Shown: piece after piece, positions 34,933 through 45,302 of the stretch
Layout of the letters: every line of letters begins with the position of its first letter
Position numbering within the stretch: the first letter of the stretch is position 1
From: Fischerella sp. PCC 9605
GTDB lineage: Bacteria > Cyanobacteriota > Cyanobacteriia > Cyanobacteriales > Nostocaceae
NCBI RefSeq assembly: GCF_000517105.1
Contig: NZ_KI912149.1
Span: 322,712 to 386,711 of the forward strand
Reading direction: 5' to 3'
Length of the DNA stretch: 64,000 nucleotides
Program-made: the position numbers and the translations under genes
The notes under the pieces: generated by a model
Told to the model about the DNA's origin: nothing
Databases searched by the model: none
What the model saw: only the letters and a program-made list of their open reading frames with translations

Positions 34933-35725
34933 ATGATCATTTCAAGCCCACAGAAAGCACAGATAAGGTTTCTTGATGACATTTACAAACCCAGAGCAAA
35001 AAATCTTCAACTTCCACATCACAATCTAGATCATGGTACGAAAGTACTAAATGAAGAAGCGGAATGTGATACATATATTGCTCTCTACGGCGGACACCAT
35101 TTTCACAAACTCTACGCAGCGTTTTCTTCAACCAACTTTCAGTACACAGAAGGTAAAAGCGTAGAAATTATCGACTGGGGATGTGGTCAAGCGCTTGCAA
35201 CCTGCGTTTTAATCGACTATTTCATTGAGAAACGCATCAGCCCTAAAATAGAATCAATGGCACTCATAGAACGCACTGTGGCGCGGCTACGGCTTTGTTC
35301 GCCAAATGTTACAGTTCACTCTTTCTAGTAACTCTATAATACGAACAGTCAATAAGTACATAGATAACCTAGACTCTAGTGACTTTATTTCAAGTCCTAG
35401 TAATATTAAGATTCATCTTTTTTCAAACATAATAGATGTAGAAGGATTCGACCTGAAGAAGCTATATCAACTAATAATCAATTGTTTTGAAGGAATTAAT
35501 CGCATTATTTGTACAAGTCCGTGTCATAATGCAAAGAACTACAGAATAGATAATTTCTATAACCTATTCGACGAATATCATACAGTTCATAATTCCTCTC
35601 ATTCAGATGAAGCAATTTATAAAGAAATTTTCTATGTTAAAACTGGAAAATTTGAAAAAAGAAAAATAAAAAGATATGAAAGACAATTCCTTTACATCTT
35701 TAAGAGAAACTTTTATGAAAAATAG
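34933..35725 (+). pseudogene. Frameshifted SAM-methyltransferase-like gene
   Basis: The first frame, from the ATG at 34933 (or 34888), holds a central motif VEIIDWGCGQALATCVLIDY, a glycine-rich SAM site, and stops at 35328. A second frame begins at 35306 and continues IRTVNKYIDNLDSSDFISS, then KIHLFSNIIDVEGFDLKKL and INRIICTSPCHNAKNYRI to 35725. The two frames fit one protein of about 260 residues broken by a single-base shift near 35310-35325. Separate genes are less likely, because the second frame lacks a methyltransferase start. The 3' end overlaps the AlkB-like ORF start. The function of this family is not known to me. Confidence 0.6.
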
Positions 35726-36392
35726 AACTGCTATAAACGCGATTCAGGGTGACTTATTCTCCGGGTTCGACTCCGTTATAGATGAGTCAATGAAGAGCTT
35801 AGAGAAAGAAGTTTTATCTATGTCAGATGCAGATGTTATTTTCTATCGCAATTTTTTTAATCAGCAAGAGAGCGATGAGCTTTTTCAAACCTTGTTTAAC
35901 GAAATAAAATGGCGACAAGACAAGATGAAAATTTACGGTAAGGAGGTAAACTTACCGAGAAAAACTGCTTGGTATGGAGATAGAGACAAGTCATATACAT
36001 TCTCAGGTATTCATCTTGATCCAGAACCTTGGACACCCACGCTGCTACAAGTAAAAGAGAAAGTTGAGGAGATTGCAAAAGTTAGGTTTAACAGCGTTTT
36101 GCTAAATCTTTACCGAGACGGAAATGATGGGATATCCTGGCACAGTGATGCTGAACCAGAGCTAGGTAACAATCCTGTAATTGGTTCTGTTAGCTTTGGC
36201 GGAATAAGAAGGTTTATGTTTAGGCATAAGCACAATAAGGATTTGAAAACAGAAATTGAGTTAACACATGGAAGCTTCCTTTTCATGGCGGGTGCAACCC
36301 AGCATTTTTGGCAGCATCAGATCCCAAAAACATCAAAGAAGGTTCAACCAAGAATCAATTTAACTTTTAGAGTAATTGGTCATTCCCGGTGA
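35715..36392 (+). CDS. AlkB-like 2-oxoglutarate/Fe(II) dioxygenase
   Basis: From the ATG at 35715 the protein has 225 residues. An ATG at 35676 would overlap the preceding gene more. The HxD iron site is WHSDAEPELG, the distal His is in HFWQHQIPKT, and the 2-oxoglutarate Arg region is PRINLTFRVI. The substrate-side strand RKTAWYGDRDKSYTFSGI is typical of the ALKBH2/3-like group. These enzymes oxidatively demethylate 1-methyladenine and 3-methylcytosine in DNA or RNA. The start overlaps the end of the broken methyltransferase by 11 bp, so the two were probably one operon. Confidence 0.92.
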   Translation: MKNRTAINAIQGDLFSGFDSVIDESMKSLEKEVLSMSDADVIFYRNFFNQQESDELFQTLFNEIKWRQDKMKIYGKEVNLPRKTAWYGDRDKSYTFSGIHLDPEPWTPTLLQVKEKVEEIAKVRFNSVLLNLYRDGNDGISWHSDAEPELGNNPVIGSVSFGGIRRFMFRHKHNKDLKTEIELTHGSFLFMAGATQHFWQHQIPKTSKKVQPRINLTFRVIGHSR

Positions 36393-36559
36393 TGGTATTT
36401 GGAAACACAGTAAATTGGAGTTATCGGTTGCATTATGCAGCCTAACAAGGGATAGGAGCGGATAGTCGAAAGCCTCTAGTATAAAAAGAGTTCAAAGTTG
36501 TTGGTCGTTGATTATATGAGATTTACATACATCCTCTGGGTGTAGGAGGCTAATGCAAC

Positions 36560-37123
36560 ATGGTACAGCTACCAACAAAAACACTGACTTTGGAAGAGTT
36601 TCTCAAACTGCCAGAAACAAAGCCAGCAAGCGAATACATTAACGGACAAGTCATTCAAAAACCAATGCCTCAAGGAAAGCATAGTATTATCCAGGGCGAA
36701 TTAGTCAGTGCTATTAATGCTGTGGCGAAGTCAAAGAAAATTGCCCTTGCTTTTCCAGAGTTGCGGTGTACCTTTGCTGGACGTTCGATTGTGCCAGATG
36801 TAGCAGTTTTCGCTTGGGAAAGAATTCCTATAGATGAAAATGGAGATGTAGCGAATGTGTTTAAAGCTGCTCCCGATTGGACTATTGAAATTTTATCACC
36901 AGAACAAAGTCCGACGAAAGTTACTGGTAATATTTTGTATTGTCTAAAACATGGCTGTCGTATGGGTTGGCTGATTGATCCAGATGAGCGATCGCTTTTA
37001 GTTTATCCATTAGGGCAGCAACCAGAAATCTTACAAGAGGAACAAGATATATTACCAGCTCCTGATTTGGTTAGTAACCTGCAAATAACTGTAGGGCAGT
37101 TATTTGGATGGTTGAAGTTGTAG
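36560..37123 (+). CDS. Uma2 family (DUF820) nuclease-like protein
   Basis: This 187-residue protein starts with the Uma2 signature TLEEFLKLPETKPASEYING and has PDVAVFAW and DWTIEILSPEQSP, the acidic residues of a PD-(D/E)xK fold. The YPLGQQPEILQ and LFGWLKL ends are also usual. Uma2 proteins are abundant in cyanobacteria; their nuclease activity and role are not established. AGGAGG lies 12 bases before the ATG. It is unconnected to its neighbours. Confidence 0.92.
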   Translation: MVQLPTKTLTLEEFLKLPETKPASEYINGQVIQKPMPQGKHSIIQGELVSAINAVAKSKKIALAFPELRCTFAGRSIVPDVAVFAWERIPIDENGDVANVFKAAPDWTIEILSPEQSPTKVTGNILYCLKHGCRMGWLIDPDERSLLVYPLGQQPEILQEEQDILPAPDLVSNLQITVGQLFGWLKL

Positions 37124-37252
37124 GTTAATGAGACACAATCAACTTAAAATGATGGCTCTAAACTTGTCAAATTCTTTAAATCCTTGAATTTCCCAACATG
37201 AGATGATATTTACTTTGCAGTCCGCCAAGTGTATCCCCTTGGGAATCAACCC

Positions 37253-37900
37253 ATGAGTCAAATCATCTGGATCGCCAGACACGCTAATCGCCTCGACTTT
37301 GTTAACCCTGATTGGTTTCTGACAGCTGAACGACGCTACGATCCACCTTTGTCTGAAGATGGCTTCATACAAGCAAAGCAGTTAGCTAAGCGCCTAAAAA
37401 GAGAAAAAATAGCCCATATTTTTGCTTCTCCTTTCCTACGAACTGTACAAACGGCAAATGCAGTTGCAGAAGTTCTTGATTTGCCAATTAAACTGGAAAC
37501 AGGATTAAGCGAATGGCTGAATCCTGCTTGGATGAGGGAAGAACCAGACAGACTATCTACTCCAGCCTTGGCAGAATTATTCCCTAGAATAGATACCAGC
37601 TATACATCCCGCATTGCCGCTAAATACCCAGAAACTCAACAACAAGTGCGATCGCGTTCCGGGCAAACCGCCAGATGTTTGGCGATGGAATTTTCTCCAG
37701 ACAATATTTTGCTGGTAGGGCATGGTGCATCTGTACTAGGAGCAGCTATGGGGCTTGTTGGTGAAATTGCTGTAACAGAAGTCAAGGCTTCCTTATGTAG
37801 CTTAGTCAAAGTTGTGCGCCAACACCCAGAATGGTTGCTAGAACTAAAGGGAGATACTTCTCACTTAACGCAGGTAGAGGAATTTGTTCGATTTAATTAA
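37253..37900 (+). CDS. Histidine phosphatase superfamily protein
   Basis: This 215-residue protein begins MSQIIWIARHANRLDF; the catalytic His is in RHA, where RHG is usual. The Arg in SPFLRTVQTANAVAEVL and the late His in LVGHGASVLGAAMGL complete the phosphate pocket. The group includes phosphoglycerate mutase-like phosphatases such as SixA, CobC and broad sugar-phosphate phosphatases. The length and pattern do not fix a substrate. The start at 37253 is preferred to an in-frame ATG 24 bp upstream because it begins the beta strand. Confidence 0.88.
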   Translation: MSQIIWIARHANRLDFVNPDWFLTAERRYDPPLSEDGFIQAKQLAKRLKREKIAHIFASPFLRTVQTANAVAEVLDLPIKLETGLSEWLNPAWMREEPDRLSTPALAELFPRIDTSYTSRIAAKYPETQQQVRSRSGQTARCLAMEFSPDNILLVGHGASVLGAAMGLVGEIAVTEVKASLCSLVKVVRQHPEWLLELKGDTSHLTQVEEFVRFN

Positions 37901-37985
37901 CAGATAATAACTAATGGCTAAATAATAATCAGCCATTAGCTATTATTAGCCTCCACAAAAAAGTAAGTTAATTTCGCTACACCTT

Positions 37986-39011
37986 ATGACATTAATATTA
38001 GCAGGAGACATTGGTGGTACAAAGACCATTCTGCGACTGATGGAGGAATCCGAACCACCTCTTTTACGTACCATTTATGAGAAACGTTACCGCAGCGGTG
38101 ATTTTCCCGATTTAGTGCCAATAGTACAGCAGTTTTTGGCAGCAGTGAATACACCAATACCACCAAAAGCTTGTTTTGCGATCGCCGGGCCTGTGGTTAA
38201 CAATACTGCCAAGCTGACGAATTTGGCTTGGTTTTTGGATGCCGAACGTCTGCAACAACAACTAAATATTGCCTCTGTCTCCTTAATTAATGATTTTACG
38301 GCTGTTGGCTATGGCGTTTTGGGTTTGGAAGCACAAGACTTTTACACTCTCCAACCTGGCAAACTCAACCCGGAAGCACCGATAGCAGTCATTGGTGCTG
38401 GGACTGGGTTAGGACAAGGATTTTTGATTAAACAGGGAAAATTTTATCAAGCCTTTCCCTCTGAAGGTGGACACGCTGACTTTGCCCCCCGTACCGAGTT
38501 AGAGTTTCAGTTGTTGAAATACTTGTTGGATAAACATGATATCCAACGCGTCTCTGTGGAACGGGTAGTTTCTGGGTTGGGGATTGTTTCTATTTACCAA
38601 TTTTTGCGCGATCGCAAAATTACTGATGAATCACCAGATATTGCAGAAATTGTCAGAACTTGGGAACAAGAAGCAGGAAAGCAAGAAAAAAGCGTCGATC
38701 CTGGTGCTGTTATTGGTACTGCTGCGGTGCAAGGACGCGATCGCCTTTGTGAGCAAACAATGCAATTATTTGTAGAAGCTTACGGTGCAGAAGCAGGAAA
38801 TCTTGCCCTCAAACTTCTGCCTTATGGTGGTTTATATGTTGCTGGTGGAATTGCTCCAAAAATTCTCCCGTTAATCCAAAACAGTGAATTTCTTTTCAAC
38901 TTCACTCATAAAGGTAGAATGCGTCCTCTCCTAGAAGAAATACCGATTCATGTTGTAATTAATCAACAAGTGGGACTAATTGGTGCTGCAATCTATGCAT
39001 CTAGATTATAG
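37986..39011 (+). CDS. glk: Glucokinase
   Basis: This 341-residue protein starts MTLILAGDIGGTKTILRLME, the phosphate-binding loop of ROK/glucokinase proteins. It has CFAIAGPVVNN, LINDFTAVGYG (catalytic Asp) and VIGAGTGLGQGFL, followed by EGGHADFAP. This matches the bacterial glucokinase family, which phosphorylates glucose to glucose-6-phosphate with ATP. The ATG follows an 85-bp gap after the phosphatase gene. With invertase and alpha-glucosidase nearby, it fits sugar uptake and use. Confidence 0.94.
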   Translation: MTLILAGDIGGTKTILRLMEESEPPLLRTIYEKRYRSGDFPDLVPIVQQFLAAVNTPIPPKACFAIAGPVVNNTAKLTNLAWFLDAERLQQQLNIASVSLINDFTAVGYGVLGLEAQDFYTLQPGKLNPEAPIAVIGAGTGLGQGFLIKQGKFYQAFPSEGGHADFAPRTELEFQLLKYLLDKHDIQRVSVERVVSGLGIVSIYQFLRDRKITDESPDIAEIVRTWEQEAGKQEKSVDPGAVIGTAAVQGRDRLCEQTMQLFVEAYGAEAGNLALKLLPYGGLYVAGGIAPKILPLIQNSEFLFNFTHKGRMRPLLEEIPIHVVINQQVGLIGAAIYASRL

Positions 39012-39131
39012 CAGTTATACTTAGGTTATTAACGCTCTTTTTACACAATTTCACTGGTGCTGTTTTGCATGTCGCTAAGTTATAACAAACTAGCGACATA
39101 CGTAATTTCAGCACTAATAAGAGCAAAAACT

Positions 39132-39749
39132 ATGACAAAAAGAGTGTTGTTACCCTTAATGGCTGCTACTTTAATATGTAGCGTTTTTACACCAGTCGAA
39201 GCACGCCCACTCAAACGCCCGGTTTCTCCAACAAAACCAGCTCCTACTAAACCGATTAAGTCACAGTTACAACAGTCGCAATGGAAGCTATTTAACGCCC
39301 CAGATGGTAGTTTTACCGTCCTGATGCCAGGAATGCCAAAAACCATGACCCAAACCCAAAAAACCTATATGGGGGAAATCAACGTACAGGTATTTGTTGG
39401 TCAATTTGCTAATCAAGAAGTGGCGTATGTAGTAGCATACAATGACTTTCCCTATAGCTATGGTCAAATGGCAAATCCCCAAGAAGTACTTAACAATGCC
39501 CGAAATATGGCTATAGAAACTACGCAAAGTAATTTAATTCAGCAGCGTCATCTTCGTAGTTCTAACGGTCATCTTGGCAAAGAAATTGAGTATGTAAATT
39601 CTGGCGGCAAAATTACTAAAAATCGCATGTATTTTGCCGAGGGACGATTGTATCAAGTCATGGCTATTACTACTAAAAAACAGCACAAGACTTTATCTAA
39701 AACTATTAATGGGTATTTAAATTCCTTCCAATTAGTATTGAAAAAGTAG
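39132..39749 (+). CDS. Secreted hypothetical protein
   Basis: From the ATG at 39132 this 205-residue protein has a signal peptide (KRVLLPLMAATLICSVF, cut near VEARP). A Pro/Lys-rich linker (residues about 28-45) leads to a domain beginning WKLFNAPDGSFTVLMPGMPK. A PDGSFTVLMPG-type start is found in several secreted cyanobacterial proteins, but I know of no function. Its likely place is the periplasm or outside. The gene lies 120 bp behind glk. Confidence 0.75.
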   Translation: MTKRVLLPLMAATLICSVFTPVEARPLKRPVSPTKPAPTKPIKSQLQQSQWKLFNAPDGSFTVLMPGMPKTMTQTQKTYMGEINVQVFVGQFANQEVAYVVAYNDFPYSYGQMANPQEVLNNARNMAIETTQSNLIQQRHLRSSNGHLGKEIEYVNSGGKITKNRMYFAEGRLYQVMAITTKKQHKTLSKTINGYLNSFQLVLKK

Positions 39750-39838
39750 ACTTAATTTACTTAAAAATAGGGATTGGGAATTGGGAATTGGGGATAGGTG
39801 AAAATTATGAATGATGAATGCTGAATGCTAAAAATTTC

Positions 39839-39877
39839 ATAATTCATAATTCATAATTCATAATTCATAATTTTATG
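39839..39877. repeat. Short tandem repeat, 7-bp ATAATTC unit
   Basis: Five consecutive copies of ATAATTC occur between the secreted-protein gene and the convergent invertase gene. This is the typical STRR form of heterocyst-forming cyanobacteria. Confidence 0.85.
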
Positions 39878-39892
39878 CCCCATTGCCCTGAC

Positions 39893-41329
39893 CTAGGCGT
39901 CAAAGCTGTCGATTTCAAACTCACAAGCTCTAGAAACTTGTTCTGCTGTAAATGGCTCAAAAGAGACTAATGGTAACAGAGAAGGGTCTTGGATAAGCTC
40001 TTTTGCCAATAAGAAACCTGCAACTGTCCAGGTTTGATATTTTCTGGCTTGCTTGCCAATCAGTCTTCCCTTCTTACCATCGTAATACTCTGGCCATTCA
40101 TCATCTTTGAGGCGTGCTTGAGCAATTTCAATCGCCCTTTCAGCAAGACATACTCTATTAGTTTTCACAGCCGCGGCTGCCAACATCCACATTAAGACAG
40201 GCCAATTGCCACCGTTGTGATACGACCAGGGTATATTTTTAGGGTCGCAGCCAGTGATAATTCTATATTCTTCATGTTCCAATGCTGGGAAAGTGATTTT
40301 CATCGGCATATCTCCTACCAAGTCTTCCCAGCGCTTCTCGATCAAATTCATAATGGCTTGCGACTGTTCTTCACTAGCAAGATCGGAAATAATCGCTACC
40401 AAGTTTCCTAATGCAAAAAAGCGAGTATCAAGCTGTGATGGGCCAACATTTCCTGCTAGATAACCACCTTTTTTAGGTAGCCATCGATCTAACTCATAAT
40501 AGGGAAGCGAATCTACATATACATTGAATTGATTGACTGCTCCTTTGCCATATTCTTCACCCTTGTAACGATAAATAGCATTGAGGCGATTTAAGTCTAT
40601 CCAATAATGCTTGCGAATATGAGCACTCAGAACAGGTAGGCGGTTATCAATAGCTGTAACAATATCTTCATTACCTTGGCAAATTAGTAGTTCGCGAGCA
40701 GCGCGTAATGCAGTATAAAACAAAGATTGAATTTCTAAAGGATGCCCATAGATACCTAAGCGACGGTCAATCATACAAGCGCCATCTGGAACTAACAGCG
40801 TCGGATACATATCAAAACGCGTTGCCAGAGACAGTTCCAAAATTAGCCTGATACCGTTTTGGAATTCAGGCTGATACGCCAATGAGTAGTCTTTTGTAGC
40901 AGCTACATAAGCACGTAACAAAATCATCCACCAAAAACAAGAATCTACTGGTGTTACTCTGGCGATCGCGTGTTCTCCAAAATCAGCTTCTAAATATTCT
41001 TCACCATTATGGGATACAACTTTGAAGCTGGCTGGAATCATGCCTCGACCTGGTTTATAGGCATCCAATTGGTTCTCTTTTGGCTGTAACTTTAAAGTTT
41101 CTTCTAGAAAATTGCGAACAATCTCTGTTCTACCTTTGATGAGAAACAATAGCGCCGAAGAGACAAAATCTCTAATAAAGCATTGGTCGTAATTGACTGC
41201 GTCTACTGTGCCATCAAGGGCAGCTACCGTCCCAACTGGACGACCTTGATAGTACATAATTGACTTTTCTAATGTTTCCCATGCCTCTATTTCTACATTT
41301 TTAATTGTTATTAGGTCTTCGAGTTGCAT
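39893..41329 (-). CDS. Alkaline/neutral invertase, GH100
   Basis: This 478-residue protein contains [21 protein letters not shown], with the catalytic Asp of the CxRD-type strand, and the downstream segments [16 protein letters not shown] and [20 protein letters not shown]. These match GH100 invertases of cyanobacteria and plants, which split sucrose to glucose and fructose at neutral to alkaline pH in the cytosol. There is no signal peptide. Nostoc enzymes of this family are needed for sucrose use in diazotrophic growth. The 1.2-kb AT-rich region upstream may hold regulatory sites. Confidence 0.94.
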   Translation of the reverse strand: MQLEDLITIKNVEIEAWETLEKSIMYYQGRPVGTVAALDGTVDAVNYDQCFIRDFVSSALLFLIKGRTEIVRNFLEETLKLQPKENQLDAYKPGRGMIPASFKVVSHNGEEYLEADFGEHAIARVTPVDSCFWWMILLRAYVAATKDYSLAYQPEFQNGIRLILELSLATRFDMYPTLLVPDGACMIDRRLGIYGHPLEIQSLFYTALRAARELLICQGNEDIVTAIDNRLPVLSAHIRKHYWIDLNRLNAIYRYKGEEYGKGAVNQFNVYVDSLPYYELDRWLPKKGGYLAGNVGPSQLDTRFFALGNLVAIISDLASEEQSQAIMNLIEKRWEDLVGDMPMKITFPALEHEEYRIITGCDPKNIPWSYHNGGNWPVLMWMLAAAAVKTNRVCLAERAIEIAQARLKDDEWPEYYDGKKGRLIGKQARKYQTWTVAGFLLAKELIQDPSLLPLVSFEPFTAEQVSRACEFEIDSFDA

Positions 41330-42391
41330 TGTTAGAATAGCTCCATATAGAATTTACATTTTGCTTAGATAGTAGATGCACATTGATTGATTAATTCCAC
41401 TATTTTCATCATAGCAATATCATTTTTATGAATAATAACTATGAGAAAATACTGCATCAATAAAAGCTTTTACTGCACTATTTGAGCAGCTTTATTGATA
41501 AATTTATGCTTTTACTTATTCACTTTGGGCAATTAAAAAATAAGCAAAAAGCTTATTGATGCTATGGCATCAAATAAATTACACGTCTAAGTCAAATTAA
41601 ATAACTTTGAAGGTTTAATTTTTATGCTTCACCATAAAAACATATGTATGTACTATTTAATTTTTTTGCCAAGTAGAATTATATTTAAGTAAAAGTACTT
41701 AAATATTATTGTGAGCTGACTTGGAGCGTAAATGAAATGCTTAACTCACATAATAAAAAATTATAACGAATTTTCACAAGATGCAACATGAATTTTAAAA
41801 AATATCTTTACTGTTTTTTTAGAGAAATGTATTGTATCTTACTTCATACAAAATCAATCGCTGATTAGAAATAGCTAAAAACAAGGATTATAGGCAAAAA
41901 ATCAAAAAATATACATAAACTATACAAGGTAAAGTAATTTTTTAAACAGTTACGTAAATGAGTAAATGAAATAAAAGAATAGTCTTTATGCAATAAAGTG
42001 ATATACAAGGATGTAAAAAATAATCTGCATACTAAACATTCATTTATATATATAGTGTTGCTGCTTATAAAAATCATTAAATTCTTCCGGATTGTTTTTA
42101 AAGTTTGTGTAAACTGCTCAACCGGAGTTTGACAGCCAAAGATTTTGGTTGGTGTACTTCTACGCTGAAGTATTTTTCTGCTTGCGGATTGGTATTTCTA
42201 TTTTTCTATCGCCAGATAAAAATACATCTGTTATATTTAGTAATTTCTGACAAATATCAAGCAAATAGCAGTATTCTATACATACGAACTTATACTGAAG
42301 AATAGAGCAAAGACCTAAGCCATTTGTAGTATGAACTAAGTAATATAACGTAATTCTACTCTGTCATCACTAAAGAAATTTATTGAGACTG
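41330..42391. other. Long AT-rich gap upstream of the invertase gene
   Basis: About 1 kb without a recognised gene. Small frames near 41865-42077 and 42105-42305 have no family likeness. Low GC content and TATAAT-like runs suggest promoter and regulatory DNA for the divergent genes on either side. Confidence 0.4.
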
Positions 42392-42513
42392 ATACTAGGT
42401 TGCAGTCAAAGATAGTACTTCCCTCACCCCGCCTGTCGGCACCCCTCTCCCAATTTGGGAGAGAGGGGAGGGAGAGAGGGCACGAATTGCTATATCTGAA
42501 CACAACTTGGTAT
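42392..42513 (+). mobile_element. MITE-like repeat, copy 2
   Basis: This 122-bp copy begins ATACTAGGTTG and ends CAACTTGGTAT. GACTG lies directly before (42387-42391) and after (42514-42518) it, as expected for a 5-bp target duplication. It shares CACGAATTGCTATATCTGAA and AAAGATAGTACTTCCCTC with the other copies and carries an extra CGCCTGTCGGC piece. Confidence 0.7.
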
Positions 42514-42560
42514 GACTGCTGAAGTTATTAATTTTACAAAAAATTAATAAGGAAAAATTG

Positions 42561-43646
42561 ATGCTAAAAGCCGTAGAAACTTTTAAAACTTCCTCAGTAC
42601 AACGCTTGATCGGTCTTTGGGCAAAGCGTTACACCCCTGACTTATCTTCTGTGTCATTAGAAAGCTTCTCCTATGAAGCTTTGCGAGAAGCAGCTTCACC
42701 CGAGGGTCGAGCTTTAACTTCTGCCAAGTTGAAAGACAATGTACTAAATATTAATTGCCAAATGGCATGGATACAAACAAAAATCCTCTACGGCTATATT
42801 CCCAACATCATAGATTTGAATGAAGCAAGGCGAATCACTCTATTTGCCTTTCGCGTATATAAAAAGATACTCGAAATTTACGAAAAATACTCTCTCAATC
42901 ACATTCCACCTACAGCAGAAGCATTTGAGAGCAATGATCTTTGTGTATGGGGAATACCAGCAATCGAAGAACTAGCATACGCACTCGAACCTATATTACT
43001 GGTGTTTCAAGAACAACATATAGTATCCAAGGACTGGCGAGCTCTTGGTTTTATGACCACGCAGTTAAACTTCAGTAACAAATTAATTCTCAAAAAGCTG
43101 ACAGCTTTTGAGCAAGTCTTGCTTGCTCCCTATTTAAAATTTGTTGAAGAACAAGTAGCTATTCCTTGGCAACGAATCTGCGCTGCTGCTGCCAATTATG
43201 AGATAGATTCACCAGAACTAAAGTTTATAGAGCAAATGATCCAAGCTGCGCCAGAAATTGCTGAAAATATCTATCGTCAACTGGTAGAGTTATTGCCCAA
43301 TCATCGTAGTCGTAGAGGAGAACTGAGCGATCCGGATGTAACATACTCTTGCCTCCGCGATCTGAATATGTTTCAGGCCTATCTATGGCTGTGTTTACTA
43401 GAGAAGAGTATGACACCAATGGAGGAGGAACTACTACCTTTGTGTGCAATGGTTGTGCAGGGTGTGAGCATCAAATGGGAAATGACGGAAAAATGGAGTC
43501 AACTGTTTGTTGATGAAATCATTAGTCGTGTAAATGCAGAACAGAAGGCTTTGTTGCTGCCTTACCTTCAAGGAATGCAGGAGATGTTTTGGAGGGAGCG
43601 ATCGCGCTTGGGTTACAAGGAGCAAGTTGTTGATAGCGTAGTTTGA
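42561..43646 (+). CDS. Conserved-type protein of unknown function
   Basis: This frame has 361 residues from the ATG at 42561, with AAGGA 8 bases upstream. It is rich in helices and has no signal peptide, membrane segment or known motif. Its composition is ordered throughout, including FAFRVYKKILEIYEK and VWGIPAIEELAYALEPIL, so it is a real protein rather than a shadow. I do not recognise the family. A MITE copy ends 47 bp upstream, so its promoter may have been altered by that insertion. Confidence 0.65.
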   Translation: MLKAVETFKTSSVQRLIGLWAKRYTPDLSSVSLESFSYEALREAASPEGRALTSAKLKDNVLNINCQMAWIQTKILYGYIPNIIDLNEARRITLFAFRVYKKILEIYEKYSLNHIPPTAEAFESNDLCVWGIPAIEELAYALEPILLVFQEQHIVSKDWRALGFMTTQLNFSNKLILKKLTAFEQVLLAPYLKFVEEQVAIPWQRICAAAANYEIDSPELKFIEQMIQAAPEIAENIYRQLVELLPNHRSRRGELSDPDVTYSCLRDLNMFQAYLWLCLLEKSMTPMEEELLPLCAMVVQGVSIKWEMTEKWSQLFVDEIISRVNAEQKALLLPYLQGMQEMFWRERSRLGYKEQVVDSVV

Positions 43647-43689
43647 TGGTGTGGGGTGCGTGAGCGATCGCGTCACGCACCGTTATCAG

Positions 43690-43920
43690 TTTTTGGTTTA
43701 GCAGTGAAGGTTTTAAATAAACGAACCACAAAGGACACAAGGACGCGTAGACGCGTAGCGGTGAACCAGCGCGGTCTTGGGGAGGCGCGGGTGCGGAACC
43801 TGCGTCCGCACATAGAGCGCCGTGGTTCCCCCCATGAGCACCTGCCGTGGTTTCCCCCATGAGCGACTGGTGAACCCGGAGGGCTTCCCGCAGGGTAGGA
43901 AGAGGGAGAGTAGAGAGCGA
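43690..43920. repeat. GC-rich dispersed repeat cluster
   Basis: This segment has CGTAGACGCGTAGCGG, GGTGCGGAACCTGCGTCCGCAC and two CGTGGTTTCCCCCATGAGC-like direct copies. It resembles the GC-rich repeats seen between Nostoc genes. No gene was seen in the whole gap from 43647 to 44102. Confidence 0.55.
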
Positions 43921-44102
43921 TCGCGTTAAATACATTACTTACCTGGGTGCTTTTACTTAAATTCGGAATTAATTTTTCCAAAGACATAACCATCGGATAA
44001 ATCAAATTAATAATTGATTCTGATGCTCTCGTAGACTCGTTTGGCATTAACTCTGAGATATTGTGAAATGAAGCATCTGAGTTTTTTAAAGACGAAATTT
44101 TA

Positions 44103-45302
44103 ATGACTTCAGTAGATTTTCCCAAACACAAAAAAGCCAAAGCCCTCAAACCTGGTAGCCGTCGCCCTGCGAAGGAACTGTGCAGCGAGTGTGGGCTGTG
44201 TGATACATACTATATTCACTATGTCAAGGAAGCCTGTGCTTTTATTAATCAGCAGATCAACGAACTGGAAGAACAGACGCACACACGCTCTCGCAATTTA
44301 GATAACTCCGATGAACTCTATTTTGGTGTTCATCAAGACATGATGGCGGCAAAGAAAAAGCAGCCTATCCCTGGCGCTCAATGGACGGGAATTGTAAGTA
44401 CTATTGCCATTGAAATGCTTAATCGTGGCATTGTGGAGGGTGTGGTCTGTGTGCAAAACACTAAAGAAGACCGCTTCGGCCCGATGCCTGTTATTGCTCG
44501 TACCCCAGAGGAAATACTAGCAGCACGAGTCAATAAACCAACTCTTTCACCGAACCTTTCAGTGTTGGAACAGGTAGAAAAATCGGGAATGAAGCGGCTG
44601 TTAGTGATTGGTGTTGGTTGTCAAATCCAAGCTTTGCGAGCTGTTGAAAAGAAACTGGGTTTAGAAAAGCTGTATGTATTGGGTACGCCTTGTGTAGATA
44701 ATGTGACTCGCGCTGGTCTGCAAAAATTCTTAGAAACTACCAGTAAGTCGCCTGACACGGTTGTGCATTATGAGTTTATGCAAGACTTTCAGGTTCACTT
44801 TAAGCATGAGGATGGGTCAGTGGAAACTGTGCCTTTCTTTGGCTTGAAAACCAATTTACTCAAGGATGTTTTTGCTCCCTCGTGTATGAGTTGTTTTGAC
44901 TACGTCAATTCCCTGGCGGATTTGGTTGTGGGTTACATGGGCGCACCCTTCGGCTGGCAATGGATTGTGGTTAGAAATGAACGCGGTAAGGAAATGCTGG
45001 AGTTGGTAAAAGACCAGTTAGAAACTCAGCCAGTGATGTCTAAAGGCGATCGCCATGCTGCTGTGCAACAAAGTATACCAGCATATGACAAAGCTGTTAC
45101 CCTACCGATGTGGGCGGCAAAACTCATGGGAGTAGTAATTGAAAAAATTGGCCCTAAAGGTTTGGAATATGCCCGTTTTTCGATAGATTCTCACTTCACG
45201 CGCAATTATCTGTATGTGAAGCGGAATCACCCTGAAAAGCTAGACGCGCACGTTCCAGAATTTGCTAAGCGCATCGTGGGACAGTATAAGTTACCTGAAT
45301 AA
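44103..45302 (+). CDS. bciB: Ferredoxin-dependent divinyl (proto)chlorophyllide 8-vinyl reductase, BciB type
   Basis: This 399-residue protein belongs to the F420 hydrogenase/dehydrogenase beta-subunit family. It has a Cys-rich site CSECGLCDTYY (residues about 28-38) and a second Cys pair in CMSCFDYVNSLADLVVGYMG, probably holding iron-sulphur clusters, with flavin binding near VIGVGCQIQALRAVE. The cyanobacterial member (Synechocystis slr1923) reduces the 8-vinyl group in chlorophyll synthesis. A 7-hydroxymethyl chlorophyll reductase of plants is a close relative and cannot be wholly excluded. The protein should be soluble and near the thylakoid. Confidence 0.9.
   Translation: MTSVDFPKHKKAKALKPGSRRPAKELCSECGLCDTYYIHYVKEACAFINQQINELEEQTHTRSRNLDNSDELYFGVHQDMMAAKKKQPIPGAQWTGIVSTIAIEMLNRGIVEGVVCVQNTKEDRFGPMPVIARTPEEILAARVNKPTLSPNLSVLEQVEKSGMKRLLVIGVGCQIQALRAVEKKLGLEKLYVLGTPCVDNVTRAGLQKFLETTSKSPDTVVHYEFMQDFQVHFKHEDGSVETVPFFGLKTNLLKDVFAPSCMSCFDYVNSLADLVVGYMGAPFGWQWIVVRNERGKEMLELVKDQLETQPVMSKGDRHAAVQQSIPAYDKAVTLPMWAAKLMGVVIEKIGPKGLEYARFSIDSHFTRNYLYVKRNHPEKLDAHVPEFAKRIVGQYKLPE

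Noticed and set aside
35760-35775. tRNA T-loop-like GGTTCGACTCC
   Set aside because: It lies inside the AlkB-like coding frame and has no cloverleaf around it. No tRNA was found elsewhere.
42105-42305. Small gene in the AT-rich gap
   Set aside because: The frame is aromatic-rich and AT-driven, with no ribosome binding site. It is probably chance.
42387-42518. GACTG duplication as firm proof of transposition for the three-copy MITE
   Set aside because: Only copy 2 shows it. A 5-bp match can occur by chance, so it is used as supporting evidence only.
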